Below, one piece after another: positions 12,629 to 24,206 of a DNA stretch of 64,000 nt. Within the stretch, counting starts at the first letter, position 1. Each line of letters begins with the position of its first letter. The notes beneath the pieces were generated by a model. It saw only the letters and a program-made list of their open reading frames with translations, searched no databases and was not told the DNA's origin. The DNA comes from Sciurus carolinensis (taxonomy: Eukaryota; Chordata; Mammalia; Rodentia; Sciuridae). The stretch spans positions 72,929,440 to 72,993,439 of the forward strand of contig NC_062232.1 of the NCBI RefSeq assembly GCF_902686445.1. The letters are read 5' to 3'. Position numbers and translations under genes: made by a program.

Positions 12629-13713
12629 AGTATGGGTGTTGTTCTTAGTGTTATCCAAGTTTACCGTGAGAATTTGGAACAAAAGGAAAAGAGATAAAGC
12701 ATGAAAACCTTGCAGTTTGACCAGAGAGGATGCACTTGCAAAGTTGGGGCCAATGAGTAGTTGCTGAAAAGTTTATCACCATTGAAGAGAAGCTAAGAAC
12801 TTACACATACACAGTAAGAAAGATGTCTTAAGAGCAGTATAACACCCTTCACAAAGTGAAAGATAGAAAAGTGAAATTTTATTTAAGGAAATCTTGTAGT
12901 CACCCTTCTTGACCTAGGTGCATAGGGTGTTATTTCCCCAGAATACTTTTCACTGTGCTCAGACACTGAGAGGTTACTGAAGCCATGGTCCAAGGAGACC
13001 AAGCTACTGCTACTGCTTAATCTGACAACAAACCGTGGTATCATCTACATGTTGCTGGTTATGCAGGAATGCTAGAGTTGAGAGTCATGCAGCTTCCACA
13101 TATATTTCAAAGGAAAGTCTGGGTGTTCACACAAAGTTTAATGGAGTCAAAATTCCTATGGACAGCCCATGAGAGCGTGATGCATGATTTTGTGAAGATT
13201 AAAACAAAGCTGGAATGGAGACCTCATGAATTAAGTGATTCCAGGATCATGGAACTTATGCCAAAGAAAGTTGCAGGAAGCAAGTAGATCCAGGAGAAGG
13301 GAAAAACCATGTGGGGGTGAGGTATTTCTTGTTCTTGGAAGAAGACATCTTGCCGCCATGTGCCACCCAGATGGCAGAGCTATCAGGAGATGTTTGCCCA
13401 TCTAGGTTAAAATCTTATTTTGACTACATTTATATTCCCTGTGCCCCTATTCTTTCCTTTTGGGATGGAAATGCTTACTCTGTGCCATTATATATTGGAT
13501 TTTTAGAATTGATTTTATATATTGATTTTTACATTATATATTGAGTTTTTCAGGGGCTCATAGCCAAGAATTTGTCTTTAGTCCTGGAGGAAACTGTGAA
13601 CTTGGACTGTTGATTTGCACTGAAACTGTTAGCACATTGGGGACTACTAGAGATGAACTAAACACATTTTGCACTGTGAGATGAATGTCAGCATTTTGGG
13701 GCCATGAGTAGAA

Positions 13714-13976
13714 GGTTATAGTTTGGCTCTTTAATGTTTCCTCCAAAGCTCATGTGTAAGGCAATGAAAGAATATTCAGATGCAAAGTAATTCAATTTTG
13801 AAAGCTGCAACCTCATCAGCATATTAATTGTTCAATGAATTAAGAATTTGAACAGACTATAGGGTGGTAACTGTATTCTGCTGGGACATGACTGGAGGAA
13901 ATAGGTCACTGGGGGCATACAATATCCTATCTCTTGAATCTCACCTCTCTTCTCTTATTTCTCTTCTGTTCTCTTT

Positions 13977-14011
<35 letters not shown>

Positions 14012-14229
14012 CTTCCTGTCTGCCATAAACTGAGCACCTTTCCTCTGCCATGCCCTTCTGTCCTGATGTTCGGTCTCATCTCAGGCCCAGAATCATAGAC
14101 TCAGTTGATTATTGACTGAACCTCTGAAACTGTGAACATAGAATAAAATTTTCCTCACCTTAGTTGTTCTTGGCTGGTATATTGGTCACAATGATGAAAG
14201 GTGACTAACACACCTATAATGCATACAAA
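13714..14229 (+). repeat. MaLR 3' LTR with internal (CT)n expansion
   Basis: Begins GGTTATAGTTTGGCTC, follows the same order of blocks as the 5' LTR, and contains an expanded CT tract at 13981-14009. It ends GTGACTAACACACC at the site of a 34-bp tandem duplication, so the precise terminus is uncertain. Confidence 0.78.
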
Positions 14230-14263
14230 GAAAGGTGACTAACACACCTGTAATGCATACGAA
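14196..14263. repeat. 34-bp tandem duplication at the MaLR right end
   Basis: Two units (14196-14229 and 14230-14263), each starting GAAAGGTGACTAACACACCT, differ at two positions. Confidence 0.95.
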
Positions 14264-15919
14264 CTATTGGAAAATGGTGAATAATATACATTTATAGATA
14301 ACTAAATTGGTGTATGCTTTCCCTTTCTAAAGTTCTAATTTAGTTTCTGATTACAGTATATTAAAATGAGATTCCTTGCTGTAGGATGTGAAATTACATA
14401 ACAAATATGAAGCTAGTTTTTACCAAATACTTTCATATAAATATTCTTGCCATCTTATTACAGTGTTAATTCCTCCATAGAATATAAGGCAATCACTGTG
14501 ATACCTAATATATCATAGATTTTTTAATCCCATCAATTCATCAGATTTTGTTGAGCATCATTTATATCTAAGGCACTATGCTAAGGTTTATTGATATTAT
14601 GGTAAATAAAAGACACAGTTTATCCTATCAGAGTGTTTGTTCATTGGGGAAAACAGAAAATATTAATGGATTACAACTATTATTATATATATGATACAGA
14701 TGTCATTAAGGGCAAAAGGAAGAGGGAAGGGAAGGTCCAAGACAAATAGATGTCAAAATTGTTATCTAAGAAATGCATAGGTGATAATCATGCTAAGAAA
14801 CAGGGAAACTGTTTTAGTCAAGAAACAAAATATTTTTGAAAATTTAAAAACAAGGTAGTACGACACATTCTAGGAAGTTAAAAATAGTTCATTGTGACTG
14901 GAGAAAATGTCTAGTACAAAAAGGAAGAGTTATGAGAGAAAATTTGGAGACATAGAAGACTCATCCATTGTTAAGGAGTTTTGACATTTTAATGATCAAT
15001 AGGAATCCTTGTAGGACATTTAAGGAGAAGAATAAAGTAATAAAATATTTGTTTCAGAATTTCCATGCTATTGTATTTAGAAAAAAACTATAGTGAGGAA
15101 ATATTAAAAGTAAGGAAATTTGTTAGAGAACTTATTGTAATGTAATTTCAGCATCATAAGTTTATGGTTAGTTGAACTAAAGGAGTGACAGATGAGGAGA
15201 GGTAGATTGAGTGTTAGAGGGAGGTAGTATATTTGACAGGACTTAATGGCAGAAAACCACAAATGAAAGGATTCTAAGGTGATGCTGTTATTCTTTTCTG
15301 AGGCAATTAGATACATAATGTCTCAAGTCAATGAAAATACACATGGGAAGACAAGGTAACTTATGATAGAAAATGACTTCTTCCTGTCTGAATTTGTTGT
15401 CTTTCTGGTACTTGTAAGATGAATGAATACAAACAAATGATGCTACTAAAGCACGACAAAATATGTGACAGTAATGTCTCGGCTTTCTAGCAGCCTAAAA
15501 ATCTTTTGTTTCTATCTCCATGTAGAAGAAATAGGAAAAATAAAAGAGATGAATTTTTTTGAGCAAGATGTCAGGCAATTCTGTTCATGATTTCATTCAT
15601 ATTGTTCAAACTGAATTTTGTGATTACCATTGTTACCTAGAAACTTATAGGAAATATGCTTTATATAGCATATTAGAAAAAATACAGTTTCAGGTGTTAA
15701 TTATTAATCTTTAAACATTATCTTAAATATAATTTTAATTTGCTAAGATTCCTATGTTAGGAAGTATAAACTTTTCAGAAAAACATACAAAGAAAAATAT
15801 ATTAGAAGTTGGCAAAAAGAAGTCTTAATTTAATGAGCTAAAAAATAGTAGGATGCATTTTTGAGTACAAAAATAGAAAATCCACTTTCTGCTTTTTGGT
15901 CAGGCATATTAGGAACATG
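14264..15919. other. AT-rich intergenic sequence, nothing recognised
   Basis: No clear repeat, exon or RNA gene. Short open frames are scattered on both strands without protein-like features. Confidence 0.6.
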
Positions 15920-17425
15920 ACAGTTGTCATCTTATCCCAGCAAGTTAAATGGTGAACAAACTCAAAATCAACTCTTCACAGATTTATCAGACAATAGATG
16001 TCACAAGGAAAAGTGTTGCTCCCAACATTGGAAAGACAATTGTTTGGATACAGAGAATCACAACATACCAGAGAAGAAAACTGCTATCTGAAACCTACAT
16101 GAGAATCACAGTCAGAGTGAGTAAACCTAGATTGAAAAATTGCCAGAGACTCCTTAAGGAGAAACTTGAGATTTATAAACTCCAGAGTGCCCTATTTTTA
16201 GTAGCTTCCACACTTTTTGTGAATTTTACTTCCAAGAGCTGTCCACATCTGCACTTTGAAGATCAAAGGAAAATCATCTTGTTCTTCTGGCAGTTTGAAG
16301 AAAAAGTGCTTATTTTAAAATACACCCAAAATATGCTATTAGTCTTAAGATGGTCTGCCCTCAAGAAAAAAATATTGAACCACAGCCTAACCTACTGAAA
16401 TTCCATCAGAGACTAACCTGCTAAAAAGGAGATACACAACTCCAGCTCAGTTTAGCCAACTGGTTCAACTAAAGGGGAAAGAACCAAAAACAAACAAATA
16501 AATAAACAAACAACTTATAAAGATCTTAGCCTAGAGGCAAAAACTAACTAAAAGACATAAACTTAATCATATGAATGTACAACACAGACTTTACCACTGC
16601 AAAACTCATGATTTATTTACCAGAATTCCTTTATATAATTATGTTCAGATATCAGCAAAAATTTTGGAACAACTGCAAAAGTGTAATATTATATTCAAAC
16701 TTCAAAAAAAAAAGGGATACATAAAAAACTTAAACTGGGGACAGGGATCCTTGCTTATTAATGAACAAGAATAAGAATTACAACATTTATCCCTAGAAAA
16801 CATACATACAAGAAAAGAGTGGAGTAAAATACATGAAGCATTAAAGGAAAAAAAGCCACCAATCCGGAATTCTTCAGATATTAAGTCATTATATAAATAA
16901 TCGCTTTAAATTTACATAGTTTCAATATACAAATTAAAATAGAGATTGTCAGAGTGAATCAAAAAAAATCAAACTCTATGTTTCCTATAAAAAACTATTA
17001 TAAAGATGAATACAGATTAGTATAAATAAAATGATAAAAAATATATACCATATATACTAGCAAAAATAGCTGGAATAGTTAAATTAATTTAAAACAAACC
17101 TAACTTCAGAGTGAAGAAATCTATCAGAATAAAAGGGGACATTTTATATTTATAAAGATATTTATTCTCCAAGAATACATAGCCATCCTAAATTTACATG
17201 TACCAAGCAAATGGGTGTTCAAATACAGAAGGGTAAAACTAATACATCTGCAAAGTGAAGAGAAACCCACCATTACAGTCTGAATGTATAACATTGTTGT
17301 ATCAGTATGGGCAGATTCAGCAGGCAAGAAATTGGTAAAGACATAATTTAACTCAATAGTCCTCTCAATACAAACTGAATCTAATTGGCATCTATAGAAT
17401 ACTCCAATCAAACACCAGACTTGGG

Positions 17426-17535
17426 GACTAGGGCTATAGCTCAATGGCATAGCACTTGCCTAGCATGTGTGAGTCACTGGGTTTGATCCTTAGTGCTGCA
17501 TAAAAATAAATAAAATAATTATTTAAAAAATAAAA
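17426..17535 (+). mobile_element. ID SINE in old L1M
   Basis: Starts GGGGACTAGGGCTATAGCTC, has a decayed B box (GGTTTGATCC) and ends in AAAATAAATAAAATAATT. Inserted into the endonuclease-region remnant of the old L1M. Confidence 0.8.
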
Positions 17536-17637
17536 AGAAGAAAGTATTCCAGAAATTAAAATAAATAACAATTTGCATTCTTTTCAAGCTCACGTGAAAT
17601 ATCTACCAAGGTAATCCATTTTTGCCTTATGAATTTA

Positions 17638-17855
17638 AAGAGACTGGACACAGTGGCACATGCCTATAGTCCCAGAGACTGGGATGTGAGGCAGGAGGAC
17701 TGCAAATTCAATACCAGTGTCAACATCATAGCCCCTCAGCATACTTAGCAGGACCTTGTCTCAACATAAACTACTAAAGGGCCTGGGGATGTGGCTCAAT
17801 GGTTAAGTGCCCCTGGGTTCAATTCTTAGTGCAAAAAAAAAAAAAAGACAATAAA
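17638..17855 (+). mobile_element. Composite B1/ID-type SINE in old L1M
   Basis: The left 7SL/B1-like part (GGACACAGTGGCACATGCC, GAGGCAGGAGGACTGC) runs to about 17765. The ID-like right part (CTGGGGATGTGGCTCAATGG, GGTTCAATTC) follows, then poly-A. Confidence 0.85.
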
Positions 17856-18171
17856 AATCACACAATATCTGCTCTTAAACCACAATAGAAATATAACATA
17901 ACTCAATAACAGAAAGAAAACTGGAAAAATAATAACAAAATACAAGATGACTAAACAATACTTTTAAATAACATGGGTCAAAAAAGAAACCTCATGAGAA
18001 ATTTTGAAAATATTATGTACTAATATTAAACCAAAACAATTTAGATAAATTTTTGAAGTGCAGAAAAGGCATTGCTCATAGGAAAAATTATGGCTTTGAG
18101 TGCATATTTTAGAAATTAGGAAATGTCTAACATGATTAAACTTAACTTCCATCTTAGAAAAGTAGAAAAAA

Positions 18172-18638
18172 GTGCCCTTCAGCAGATGAATGCATAAAGA
18201 AAATATGGTATACATAGACCTTGGAATACTACTCAGCTTTAAAGAAGAATGAAATTATGGAATTTGCGGGGAAATGAATGGAATTAGAGAATATCATGCT
18301 AAGGGAAATAAGCCAAACCCAAAAAACCAAGGGCTGAATGTTTTCTCTGACATGCAGATGGTAATTCACAATAAGGTGGGGGTCTAGGGAAGAATAGAGT
18401 TACTTTATATTAGGTAGAGGGGAGTGAAGTGAGGGGAAGTGGTATGAGGGTAGGAAGGATAGTAGAGTGAAATAGGCATTATTACCTCATGTACATATAT
18501 AACTGCAGGACTGAAGTGATTCTACACCATGTACCATCAGAAAAGTGAAAAATTACACTCCACATATGTATGATGCATAAATGCATTCTACTGTTATGTA
18601 CAACTAATCAGAACAAATACAAAAAATATTAAAAAAAA
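18172..18638 (+). mobile_element. Young L1 3' end in old L1M
   Basis: Contains the ORF2 C-terminal coding remnant (CCCTTCAGCAGATGAATG through the TGCGGGGAAATGAATGGA block), a G-rich 3'UTR and an A-rich tail. Flanks AGAAAAGTAGAAAAA and AGAAACCTAGAAAAA look like a mutated TSD. The frame is broken. Confidence 0.85.
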
Positions 18639-18870
18639 GAAACCTAGAAAAAACTAATTAAATTCAAAGTAAATAGAACAAATGAAATAATAAAGTATAG
18701 CAGAAGTCAATGAAATTGAAAATAAAAATTAACAGAGAAAATCAATGAAAATGAAAGATGGTTCTTAGAAAAGAACAATAAAATTCATAAACTTTTCATC
18801 AGGCTAAGAGAAAAAGAAAAAACTTAAAAACTACTAATATAAAAATAATAGGAGAAGTTTTTTATTAGGT

Positions 18871-19942
18871 TAGATTTATGACAAAAGAAAATTGCATTGT
18901 AAAATTTAAGGAAAATACAATTTTTGAAATGGAATCTGTGTTATTGGTTCATCAACTATTACAGGTGTACAAAGGGTTTGAAAGTTAAACGTGCCTAATT
19001 AAGATAAATTGAGTTTTAGTAATATATCACTAGGCTTTTGAGGAACAGACTTACTTACAATTGATGTTTTCGAGAAAGACACTGAAGAAGAAAATAAATA
19101 TTAAATCCTAAAACAGCAATTTAGATTCCCATCTTTGATTTATGTTGAAAGAAACATAACTCTGTATGAAGATCGAAGCCTAAAATAGAAGAAAAGGTGC
19201 ACAATTGACAGGTGTCTTGGTCAAATCAATCAAAATTAAATTGAGAAAAATGAAATGCTACATGTTAACAGATATTTTGGTAAAAGTAACATTTCAATAG
19301 CTGCCTTGTATAGATCTATAATAAAAATTATGTGTATGTAAATAAAATATAGTAAGGAGACTCTTGATCAAAAAGTATTATTTGTCTGTAAATAAGGATA
19401 GCCACAAGAACAGAACTAACAATTTCATCTTAACCATCAGGGAGGAAAAGAAAGTGACATTTCTAATATTTTAAGTGTAACTTCAAAATGATTTCTGACT
19501 TTGTTTAGTATCTAGCAGCAGAGTCCCTTTGGTATAAAATCATTGTTGACTATGGGTATGATATTTTAATTGTTATACTTTTCAGTGTAATTTTATGAGA
19601 GATAACAACATAAGGTATAGAAGTAAACATGTACTAAAAATAAAATTTATTTTATATTATTTCTTTTATGTGTTAGCAATTTTTATCATTATGTGAATAT
19701 TATACAGTATTTGACCAAATTAATATGGGTAGATCAATAGGCAATATAATCTAATGGAACCACCATTGGACAAGTGATCTATTGTTGACTAAAACATCTT
19801 TATGCATTGTATGACTATATATTCCATAACAGGTAATTTTTGTCACATAACTTTAGAAAGTTAACAACCAAAACAGAGGTAGAAAAAAAAAGATGCACGG
19901 AGATATTTTTAATAATTTGAAAAGCAAAAAATAAGGGAATGG
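18871..19942. other. AT-rich intergenic sequence, nothing recognised
   Basis: No supported feature; no repeat hallmarks seen by eye. Confidence 0.55.
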
Positions 19943-20685
19943 GAACTGGGTGTGATGGCATATGCCTATAATTCCAGTTACTCAGGAAGCTAAAACAGGA
20001 GGGCAGAAAATTTGAGGACAGCCTTGGCAACTTAGTGAGAGTTTGTTTCAACATAAACAACATCCCACTCCTCGGTTTATACCCAAGGAATTAAAATTAG
20101 CATACTACAATAACATAGTCATATCCGATTATAGCAGCTCAATTCACAATAGCTAGATTGTGGAACCAACCTAGATACCCTTCAACAGATGAATGGATAA
20201 AGCAACTGTGGTATATATACACAATGGAATAGTTTTCAGCCATAAAGAAGAATAATATTATGGCATTTGCTGGTAAATGGATGGAGTTGGAGAATATCAT
20301 GCTAAGTGAAATAAGCCAATCCCAAAACCAAAGGCTGAATGTTTTCCCTGATAAGTGGATGATGATGTATAATGGGGGTGGAGGGATCGAGGTGAGAGAA
20401 GAATGGAGGAACATTAGATTTCTTAGAGGGAAATGAGAGGGAGGGGGCTATGAAAAATGGTGGAATGAGACAGACATCATTACCCTATGTACATGTATGA
20501 TTACACAAATGGTATGAATCTATATTGTGTACAACCATAGAAACGAAATGATGTTCCCCATTTGTGTACAATGAATCAAAGTGCAGTCTGTAAAAAAAAA
20601 GAAAACAAAACAAAACAGCAACAAAAAAGGAATGAGATAGTAGCTCATTGGTACAGTGCCACTAGATTTAATCTCCATTACTATA
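19943..20685 (+). mobile_element. Composite SINE split by an L1
   Basis: The 7SL/B1-like half is at 19943-20059 (CTGGGTGTGATGGCATATGC). The ID-like half resumes at 20628-20685 (GAGATAGTAGCTCATTGG, a decayed B-box region TAGATTTAATCTCC). An L1 3' end occupies 20060-20625, inserted at the A-rich linker between the two halves. Confidence 0.72.
20060..20625 (+). mobile_element. Young L1 3' end, 5'-truncated, inside a SINE
   Basis: Begins in the ORF2 C-terminal region (CATCCCACTCCTCGGTTTAT), passes the natural ORF2 end near 20360, then a G-rich 3'UTR at 20370-20460 and an A-rich tail at 20590-20625. Frameshifts break the frame. Confidence 0.88.
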
Positions 20686-21062
20686 TATAAAAGAAAGAAG
20701 GAAGGAAGGAAAAGGAGGACGGGAGTATAAAAATGATATTTATTTAAGGAAAAAATTTCTGAGGAGATTCGATTATATTATATTGAGAGAGTAGGAAATA
20801 ATAATTGGATGGAAAGATAGAAAATCATGCTTGAAGGAAAACAGATTATTTTATTCCCTTCCCTGTGCAACCTCCATCTCTTTTCCCTATCTCACGAGAA
20901 CTATTGTGGATAATAAATAGTTAACTATTAAACCAATTGATAACTACATTTCCTAATTTAACTTTTGAGTTTAGGTTATGGTTATGAATAATTTGCAAGA
21001 AGGGAACTCTTAGGAGATTTGGACAATAGACATTATTCAAGACTTGTTATTTTTGGAAAGTC
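20686..21062. other. Intergenic sequence with a GAAG-rich patch
   Basis: An AAGAAAGAAGGAAGGAAGGA purine tract at about 20692-20711, then AT-rich sequence. No promoter elements or CpG cluster are visible upstream of the candidate exon at 21063. Confidence 0.5.
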
Positions 21063-21222
21063 ATGGAGGCCAGACACGTGGTCAGACTTCAGGCTTACAG
21101 CAACTTCTCAAACTTCTTAGTGAGCATCCTCTTGCTGCTGCCGACTAATACATTTGGCAAGAGTTTTCACAGGTTTAAATTTGCAGGTGGACTTTTGAGA
21201 AAGCGCACTTACGTGCTTCAAG
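21063..21222 (+). other. Candidate coding first exon (signal-peptide-like ORF plus splice donor)
   Basis: ATG at 21063 has G at -3 and G at +4, a favourable context. The 53 codons read MEARHVVRLQAYSNFSNF, then a hydrophobic run LVSILLLLP, then basic residues (FKFAGGLLRKRTYVLQ), which resembles a secretory signal peptide followed by a mature start. The frame reaches CAAG|GTGAGT at 21223, a strong splice donor. Beyond it the frame stays open to 21317 but turns into intron-like hydrophobic, AT-rich codons. I do not recognise the protein. It could be the first coding exon of a secreted or membrane protein with later exons outside the window, a dead exon, or chance. Confidence 0.3.
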
Positions 21223-21317
21223 GTGAGTTTATCAGTAGACCTACATATTTGGCCTTTTGGATCTTTATTTCCTTTCCTTTCCCTACATTCATTTTTGCCC
21301 TAAATTTTATAATATGA

Positions 21318-22139
21318 CCTCTTATTTTTATTAATATTTAAATTGACTCTTTTTTTTTTTTACCAAAATCAGACTGATATATTTACCTATGGTGACAATA
21401 ATATTTTTTTCCGGATTATGCAACATTAATTTTAAATGAGATTCTCAACTCTGGGGAAAAATTGCTTTGGAAATATGGAGAGTGAGCAGGGAAAGACTGC
21501 ATTTGACATTTTCCCATCTATATATTTGAATCATCAGGGATTTCCTATTTAGATTTCATTGCTCTTGGTCAAATAGAAATCTACACTTATTCATATACAC
21601 ATTTTCCAATTTCAAGTTAACACACAACTTTATTAACTCAATAAATACCTTCTGTTATATGATTCTTTTTATCATATTCTTTCATATTAATAACAAGAAT
21701 TTCTTCAGAAAATGTCTCAAGTTAGAATTTACCAAAAGAATCCCCCCATTATTTTAACACCATAGTTCGTATTACTTCTCCTGAAAACTATGAAACACTT
21801 TTTATTATAGTTCTAACTTATATCTAAAACAATACTAAGTTAGGAAATGTAATGATAATCTGATCATTATTAAAATGAATGTTTCTAGAGTCCTAATATG
21901 GGAATTTACTCTTTTCTGAGACAGGGGTTCTCACTGTGAAAAGTAATGTGGAGACTCAGCTGACTCCCTCACAACTGGCACTTTGATATTCTGAGAGTCC
22001 TTAGAAGATGCTTCAGATTCAAGGTCCTTCTGACCTTCCCTTTTTACTTACTGTCATAGTGCATGGAGAGGCCTTCTGCAATGTTCTGTTATTTACTTGA
22101 CTGAATCCACTGAAAAATAGCATAATTGCCATCAGTCTA
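21318..22139. other. AT-rich sequence, nothing recognised
   Basis: No supported gene or repeat. If 21063-21222 is an exon, this would be its downstream intron. Confidence 0.5.
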
Positions 22140-22510
22140 CTTTCTGAATTTTCATTTACCAGAGAAGATTAAACCCATATCACCAGAAGAAAGATTGAAA
22201 TCAAACATTACATCTAGGGCCCAGAAGAACTACAACCTTGGTCCCAAGTCTGTTCTTCATTTGCCCTAAAAATAATTTAATGTTACTATAAAATTCCCTG
22301 CTTGCCACTTTTCTCTCCCCTATGAAGAGGGTACATAAATTGGGACCATATGACATTTTTTATTTTTATAGTTTGTGTATAGCTCATGTGTGTCTGCACA
22401 TTAATAAACATTGTATGATTTATCTTGCTAATATATCTATTGTCAGTACATTTAGTAAACAAATTATTGAACCTTTGGAGGGAGAGTTTGAACTTCCCTA
22501 AAATACCTTA
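22140..22510 (+). repeat. Possible ERV LTR fragment
   Basis: Contains AAAATTCCCTGCTTGCC, a short CCTATGAAGAGGGTAC block, AAATTGGGACCATATG, then CTCATGTGTGTCTGCACATT, AATAAACATTGTATGA and TCTATTGTCAGTACATT, and ends around GGAGGGAGAGTTTGAACTTCCC. The order (promoter-like block, polyadenylation signal, GT-rich region) is LTR-like. The family is not certain and no retroviral genes lie beside it. Confidence 0.4.
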
Positions 22511-23014
22511 TAGGCAATAGAAGAGATGAATACCGACATTTTCAAGTACAAGAGAGCAAATAGGTCCTAATTTCGAATTGCTTTATAAAAACAAAGTTCT
22601 CTATGAAGTGATATTTTTCTCCCTTGAATGAATTTTAAGTTTCAAATAGATCATTCTTCACTTCTGTTCACTGAACTATTGATCTTAGAATAATTTGATG
22701 CAGAAATAGAAAGGAGGGTTATTATAGAAAACTGAAGAGATCTTACCTGCATATACAGACATTATACTGGAAAGAAGACTGGAGTGTTATTTAAGAGAAA
22801 ACAACTCTAATAGAAAGAGATTTTACCCCAAATCCCTGAAAGCCACTGTTTCAAATATGAAACTCCAGAAAGCTCCAAGAATTCCATTTGCAAGCATCAA
22901 AAAATTTTAGGGACAATAAACCAATATATCAGTTATTCACAATTTAGTTAGACTTGTCAGTTCTTTGCCTTAAGATGATGTACAGGGAAAGAACAAAAAT
23001 TTTTATACAATTGG
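22511..23014. other. Intergenic sequence, nothing recognised
   Basis: AT-rich with no hallmark of a repeat, exon or RNA gene. Confidence 0.5.
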
Positions 23015-23310
23015 TGTTTATTCAGTTTTTTTTGATACTATGACTAAAAGGACCCAATCAGAACAATGGTAGAAGAGGAAAAGTTTATTTGATGCTTCAC
23101 AGTTTCAGAGATCTCAATACATAGAGATTTGGCTTGTATTCCTTAGGTCTCCAGGTGAGGCAAAACAACATGGCAGAAGAGTGTGGCAGAGGGAAGCAAC
23201 TCACATGATGATCAGAAAGCAGAGAAACTCTAATCTCCAGATACAAAATAAATAGCCCAAAGCCACAAAACCCTTAATGAACCACTTTCTCCAATCACAA
23301 CCCTAGTGAC
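23015..23310 (-). repeat. MaLR LTR, partial
   Basis: Reverse strand. Matches the 3' two-thirds of the LTR at 24207-24637: TATGACTAAAAGGACC, GAGGAAAAGTTTATTTGATG, CAGGTGAGGCAAAACAACATGG. The 5' third is missing where a T-rich junction leads into an old L1. Confidence 0.8.
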
Positions 23311-23314
23311 AATC

Positions 23315-24125
23315 TTTTTATTTATTTATTCATTTTGTTAACTATAATTTTGTAGTATAATTTGAAATTGGGTATTGCAATTTAGTTTTTCTCCAGTATT
23401 ATGTTTACTTTTACTTTGCATTTGTCAGAGATAGGCTTCATGATGTTTAAGTAAGTTTTTATCCCAAATTTCCTCAAGGTTTATATTATGAATAGACTTT
23501 GAATATTGTTTAAGTCTTTTTTGCATCTATTGAAATAATCATGTAATTTTGTCCTTGATTCTATTTATATGGTTCTATTACAGATGTTGATTTGGGCATA
23601 TTGAACCGTCCTTGCATCCCCAGAATGAAATCAATTTTGTCATGGTGTATAATAGTTTAAATGTGCTTCTTAATTTTATTTGCTAATATTTCTGTAAGGA
23701 GTTTTGCATCTGTGTATCATGAAGATTGGTTTGTTATTTTCTTTTCTTGATGTGTCCTTACTCAGGATTTCCTAACAGGTGATACTGGCATAAGAGAAAG
23801 AGTTTGGTAGTGCTCTCTCTTTCCATTTCACAGAGTAATATGAAGAACGTTGACATTAGTTCTTCAATGGTATGGTAGAATTTAGTTGGTAATCCATCTG
23901 GTTCTGGGCTTTTCTTTGTTGGAAGATATTTTTATGACTACTTCAATTTCATTGCTCCTTATTGGTCAGTTTAGGATTTTTATATCTTCTTCATTTAGTT
24001 TTGGTAGGTTGTATGTGACTAGATATTTTTCCATTTATTGGAGTATATGTTCTTCAAATATTTCCTAATGATCCTCTGGATTTCAGTGGTATTTCTTGTA
24101 GTATCTCCTTTAATATAGAATATCA
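23315..24125 (-). mobile_element. Old L1 ORF2 (reverse transcriptase) fragment
   Basis: Reverse strand. Recognised from blocks such as TCCATCTGGTTCTGGGCTTTTC (complement of the L1 codons for the SPGPDG-type motif region) and CCTTGCATCCCCAGAATGAAA. Many changes; both ends of the element are missing. Confidence 0.75.
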
Positions 24126-24206
24126 CTTAAAAGTCAATGATTAATGAGAACATGCTTAATAATAAATTATACTGGAATAAAGAAAAGAAAAAAGAGTGTT
24201 GGAGAG

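Larger units (their letters stand above)
11692..14229 (+). mobile_element. Complete MaLR (ERVL-MaLR) element: LTR - interior - LTR
   Basis: Two similar LTRs in the same direction (11692-12131 and about 13714-14229) flank about 1.58 kb of interior. The interior ends with text typical of MaLR interiors just before the 3' LTR (GGGGCTCATAGCC, GGACTGTTGATTTGCACTG, GGGGCCATGAGTAGAAGG). No gag, pol or env protein is encoded, as normal for this non-autonomous group. Clear 5-bp TSDs are not visible; the right end is altered by a 34-bp tandem duplication. Confidence 0.78.
15920..18870 (+). mobile_element. Second ancient L1M/HAL1-like fragment, interrupted three times
   Basis: Old L1 text on the forward strand. 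An ORF1 end-like block lies at about 16815-16880 (GAGTGGAGTAAAATACATG...CCACCAATCCGGAATTC). An endonuclease-like region lies at 16930-17420 (AGATTGTCAGAGTGAATC, GGCATCTATAGAATACTCC). Later ORF2 text is at 17580-17635, 17860-18170 and 18640-18870 (AACATGGGTCAAAAAAGAAAC). It is split by an ID SINE, a composite SINE and a young L1. The 15920-16480 part is assigned by position and weak similarity only. Confidence 0.65.

Noticed and set aside
13069..13287. Open frames in the MaLR interior (12136-12357, 13069-13287, 13311-13544)
   Set aside because: MaLR interiors are non-autonomous and no gag- or pol-like motif is visible.
15949..16398. A 149-codon forward frame that could be a small gene
   Set aside because: It sits at the head of an old L1M-like block, has no recognisable domain, and its amino-acid content matches AT-rich noise. 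No splice or promoter signal.
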